From Odobenus rosmarus divergens (Eukaryota; Chordata; Mammalia; Carnivora; Odobenidae), in contig NW_004451652.1 in NCBI RefSeq assembly GCF_000321225.1, positions 1 through 64,000 on the forward strand: a stretch of DNA of 64,000 nucleotides. Reading direction: 5' to 3'. The notes beneath the pieces are model-generated. The model saw only the letters and a list, made by a program, of their open reading frames with translations, was not told where the DNA came from and did no database searches. Every line of letters starts with the position of its first letter. Within the stretch, counting starts at the first letter, position 1. Positions 61,616 to 64,000 of the stretch are shown here, piece by piece. Made by a program: the position numbers and the translations under genes.

Positions 61616-61959
61616 AGGTCTTTTGCTCTAGTCATCTACTTAGTCATGTGGGCAGGGACCCCTGCATGGTGTTAACATTAACAAACCATGCTGAATTTGT
61701 CTTTGTTATAAATAGTTTACTACATTTAGTATGAAGTTTGAACATGGCAATTTACCACTGCAATCTACCAGTGGTCTCCAGGTAACATTTTGTTGGCAAT
61801 AATGTTCATATAAAAACCATTGGGATTTAGCAATTCTCTAAGTGGAAATAATAATGGAGGAGCATGTTATCCATTCTCAGAAACATGATTTAAAGGAAAC
61901 CAATCAATTACATCTTTGGAGGGCAGTTTGACAGAGTTCTCATCTGATGTCCAGGCTTG
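61616..61959. other. Non-coding DNA
   Basis: No gene or named repeat seen. Confidence 0.4.
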
Positions 61960-62615
61960 ACCAGTTGCCTTACAGCTGACATCCATTCTGACTGATCCGA
62001 GCCTGTGCTGTACCAAATGTTAAAGATTAAAACATCACTCTGCCAAAATTTTCGTTCAACATGCCCTTTGACCCAACAATTCCACTCACGAATATCACCC
62101 CTAGATATACTTGCATATGTAAGAAATAATCTACGTAAAAGGATATTTGTTACAATGTTATTCAGTCCAGCGAGGAATTGGAAAAGACCTAAATGTCCAT
62201 CAGTGGAGGCCTGATTAAACAAATTATGGTACATCCACAGAATGAATTATTGTGCAGGTTTTTAAAAGTATGAGACAACTGCGTGTGATGATATGGAAAA
62301 CTCTTAAAAGCATTGTTAAATAAAAAAAACTCAAGGTAGAGAACACTATGCAATGTGCTACCATTTGTGTATGTGTGCACACATACATATACACACACAT
62401 AGTTGTAAGTGCATAGAATATGTCTCTAGAAGTATATTCAAAAAACAGGTAACTGGTTGCTTCCAGGGAGTGATTAGGTAGCTAGCTAGCTACTGGATAG
62501 TAGTGGGAAGTCGTACTTTTTAGCTCTTTCTGAATGTTATAGTATGTGTTTGTATAGCCAGCTTGTACTACTTTTTGAAAGAAAGCCAAATAAACACAGT
62601 GCCCCTTATTTTCCC
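61960..62615 (+). mobile_element. Ancient L1 (L1ME/MC type) 3' end
   Basis: 'ccctttgacccaacaattccactc', 'aatgtccatcagtggaggcctgattaaac', 'attatggtacatccacagaatg', 'tgctaccatttgtgtatg', 'aactggttgcttccaggg'. Includes an alternating purine/pyrimidine tract (62366-62401) and a 16-bp palindrome (62478-62493). Confidence 0.8.
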
Positions 62616-63108
62616 AGGGAAAATTTTAACTTTATTGTAGACATTAAAATGAGGGACATAAAAATCAAACATTCTCAAGTACCTTCTACTCTCACCACAG
62701 TGTACCGTGCATGTATCTGCTGTGGTTTTTCTTTTTCCCTCCTTGCCTTATAATTCTAATAAAATGTTACTCAACTGTATATTCTACATTTTCCATGATG
62801 TCTAATTCAGAAGACTGATAAACAGCTCACATGTAGTTTAGAACCTGTTCCTGATTTTTTTCTTCAGGCTTAATTTTGTTAAATAGGGTGGAAAGTTACT
62901 TGCAGAGCCAGCACACTCCATGATAAAAGCTAGTTCTTAGGGGCTCTGGCTGTGTCAAGATCAGGCTCATTATTCATCCTCTAGCACATTACTTGTCAAA
63001 TTCTACTCACAGGCATACAGAAAAGACTCAAACCTGTTGAACTTGACTTTTTGTTTTTAGAAAATTCAGAATTTCTTTAGAAACCATCAAGGTAGACACT
63101 TGCAATCT
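62616..63108. other. AT-rich non-coding DNA
   Basis: No gene or named repeat. Confidence 0.4.
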
Positions 63109-63168
63109 TTTGGAAGGAAGGGAGGGAGGGAGGGGAGGAAGGAAAGGAGGAAGGAAAAAAGAAAGAAA
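63109..63168. repeat. (GGAA)n / GA-rich microsatellite
   Basis: GGAAGGAAGGGAGGGAGGGAGG followed by GGAA and GAAA units. Confidence 0.92.
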
Positions 63169-64000
63169 CTCAATTTAATTGTTTAAGGGCAATGTCTTTA
63201 ATTTTTCACTTTACTTATTGTCAACCATTGATGCATATTGACATAAGTACAAATAGATTATTTTCTAAGGCTGTCAGGGAAGATTTTTAATCTATAATAA
63301 AGAAAAGTTTGCAGCTCCAGAAAAGTAATGAAACTTTGTGTCAAGATAAATTTAGTCCTTAACATTTGCTGCAGATTTAAATCAATGCAGATAGTGCTAA
63401 ATAAAACAAAACAAAACAAAAAAAACACAAGGGAAGATTCAGAAACATTGATCATGGCCAAAATACGCCCCAGCACTGTTAAGAGGTTTACTTCAGTAAT
63501 ATCTGTGGTCATTGACTAGATCAATGAAACTCATTCTTTCAAGAGCATCCAATTACAGTTTACTGTAGAGTGAGCATTCTAATAAATCAGCATACTTTAC
63601 ATAGAATTAGACAAAGCCAACATGCAAGTTAATAACTCAGCACGAAAAATCTAGGATCAACTCCCCTTAGGCCCAGGAAAAATAGTCTTATGATAAATTA
63701 TTTCATTTAAGTTTGATTCATAGATGCAAACATTTCAAAACCATGTCTTTCTGATGGTTTATGGCCAACAGTATTAATGGAGTTTGATTAAGCACTTAAG
63801 AGACGAGATCAATATACCCCTGTCATATTTACACAGTAAAAAAAAAGGCATGTTCAGTGAGTGCGAACCAACATGAATTGAGGTGCTATATTATTCAGAA
63901 AGTTAACAGTGGTATTTTTCACAACTACTTTGGTCATTTTGAAAATGGGCCTTCTTAATAGAATTCAACAGCTTAGATGCAATGGACTGAAAGATGAGTA
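63169..64000. other. AT-rich, repeat-poor DNA to window end
   Basis: No gene. An (AAAAC)n-like patch lies at 63405-63427. Confidence 0.4.

Noticed and set aside
1..64000. A new multi-gene biological system
   Set aside because: No clustered genes, operon-like layout or conserved module seen. The content is repeats, retrocopies and non-coding DNA.

Overview
This is ordinary mammalian intergenic or intronic DNA from a carnivore. The best fit is an arctoid caniform (bear, panda, seal or mustelid group). The window holds 19 tRNA-derived CAN SINEs (SINEC). Their heads read GGGGCGCCTGGGTGGCTCAG, their bodies carry a 'TGATCCCAG..TCCTGGGATCGAGCCC' box, and their tails end in AATAAAATCTT plus poly(A). 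That is the arctoid type, not the dog type or the cat type. The L1 5' end cut by the left edge and the young L1 3' ends fit the same group. The lineage call comes from remembered repeat families, not from a search.

I found no functional multi-exon protein-coding gene, rRNA, tRNA, CRISPR array or prokaryotic feature, and no convincing new multi-gene system. The gene-derived items are retrocopies. A GLRX3 (PICOT) retrocopy (31646-32847, minus) keeps an unbroken 330-codon frame but has lost the ATG. It sits inside an MLT2-type solo LTR that still shows a 5-bp target duplication. A decayed HMGN1 processed pseudogene lies at about 49990-51137 (plus). A 50-bp micro-retrocopy with a poly(A) signal and a perfect 16-bp target duplication lies at 46033-46082.

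Layout. 1-14.3 kb is dense in repeats: an L1 5' end, L2 and MIR relics, several SINEs, old L1 pieces on both strands, and a young 5'-truncated L1 tail at 8113-8825. 14.3-26.4 kb is repeat-poor, mostly unclassified DNA. 26.4-35.9 kb holds an unclassified ~100-bp repeat pair, a MaLR LTR, a Tigger element, the GLRX3/MLT2 nest, hAT relics and a palindromic element. 36-49 kb is AT-rich with a nested SINE-in-SINE at 38.6-39.0 kb, MaLR LTRs and a tiny L1 tail. 49-55 kb holds HMGN1P, two MaLR LTRs, a 53-bp alternating purine/pyrimidine tract and a short coding-like patch. 55.1-58.8 kb is a 3.7-kb 5'-truncated L1 with a broken ORF2. The last 5 kb carries two SINEs, old L2 and L1ME relics and a GGAA repeat.

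Most insertions can be ordered in time by nesting: MIR, L2 and MER5A first, then MaLR and ERVL LTRs, then the GLRX3 retrocopy, SINEs and young L1. The items most worth following up are the GLRX3 frame, the 100-bp repeat pair, the micro-retrocopy and the coding-like patch near 53.0 kb.
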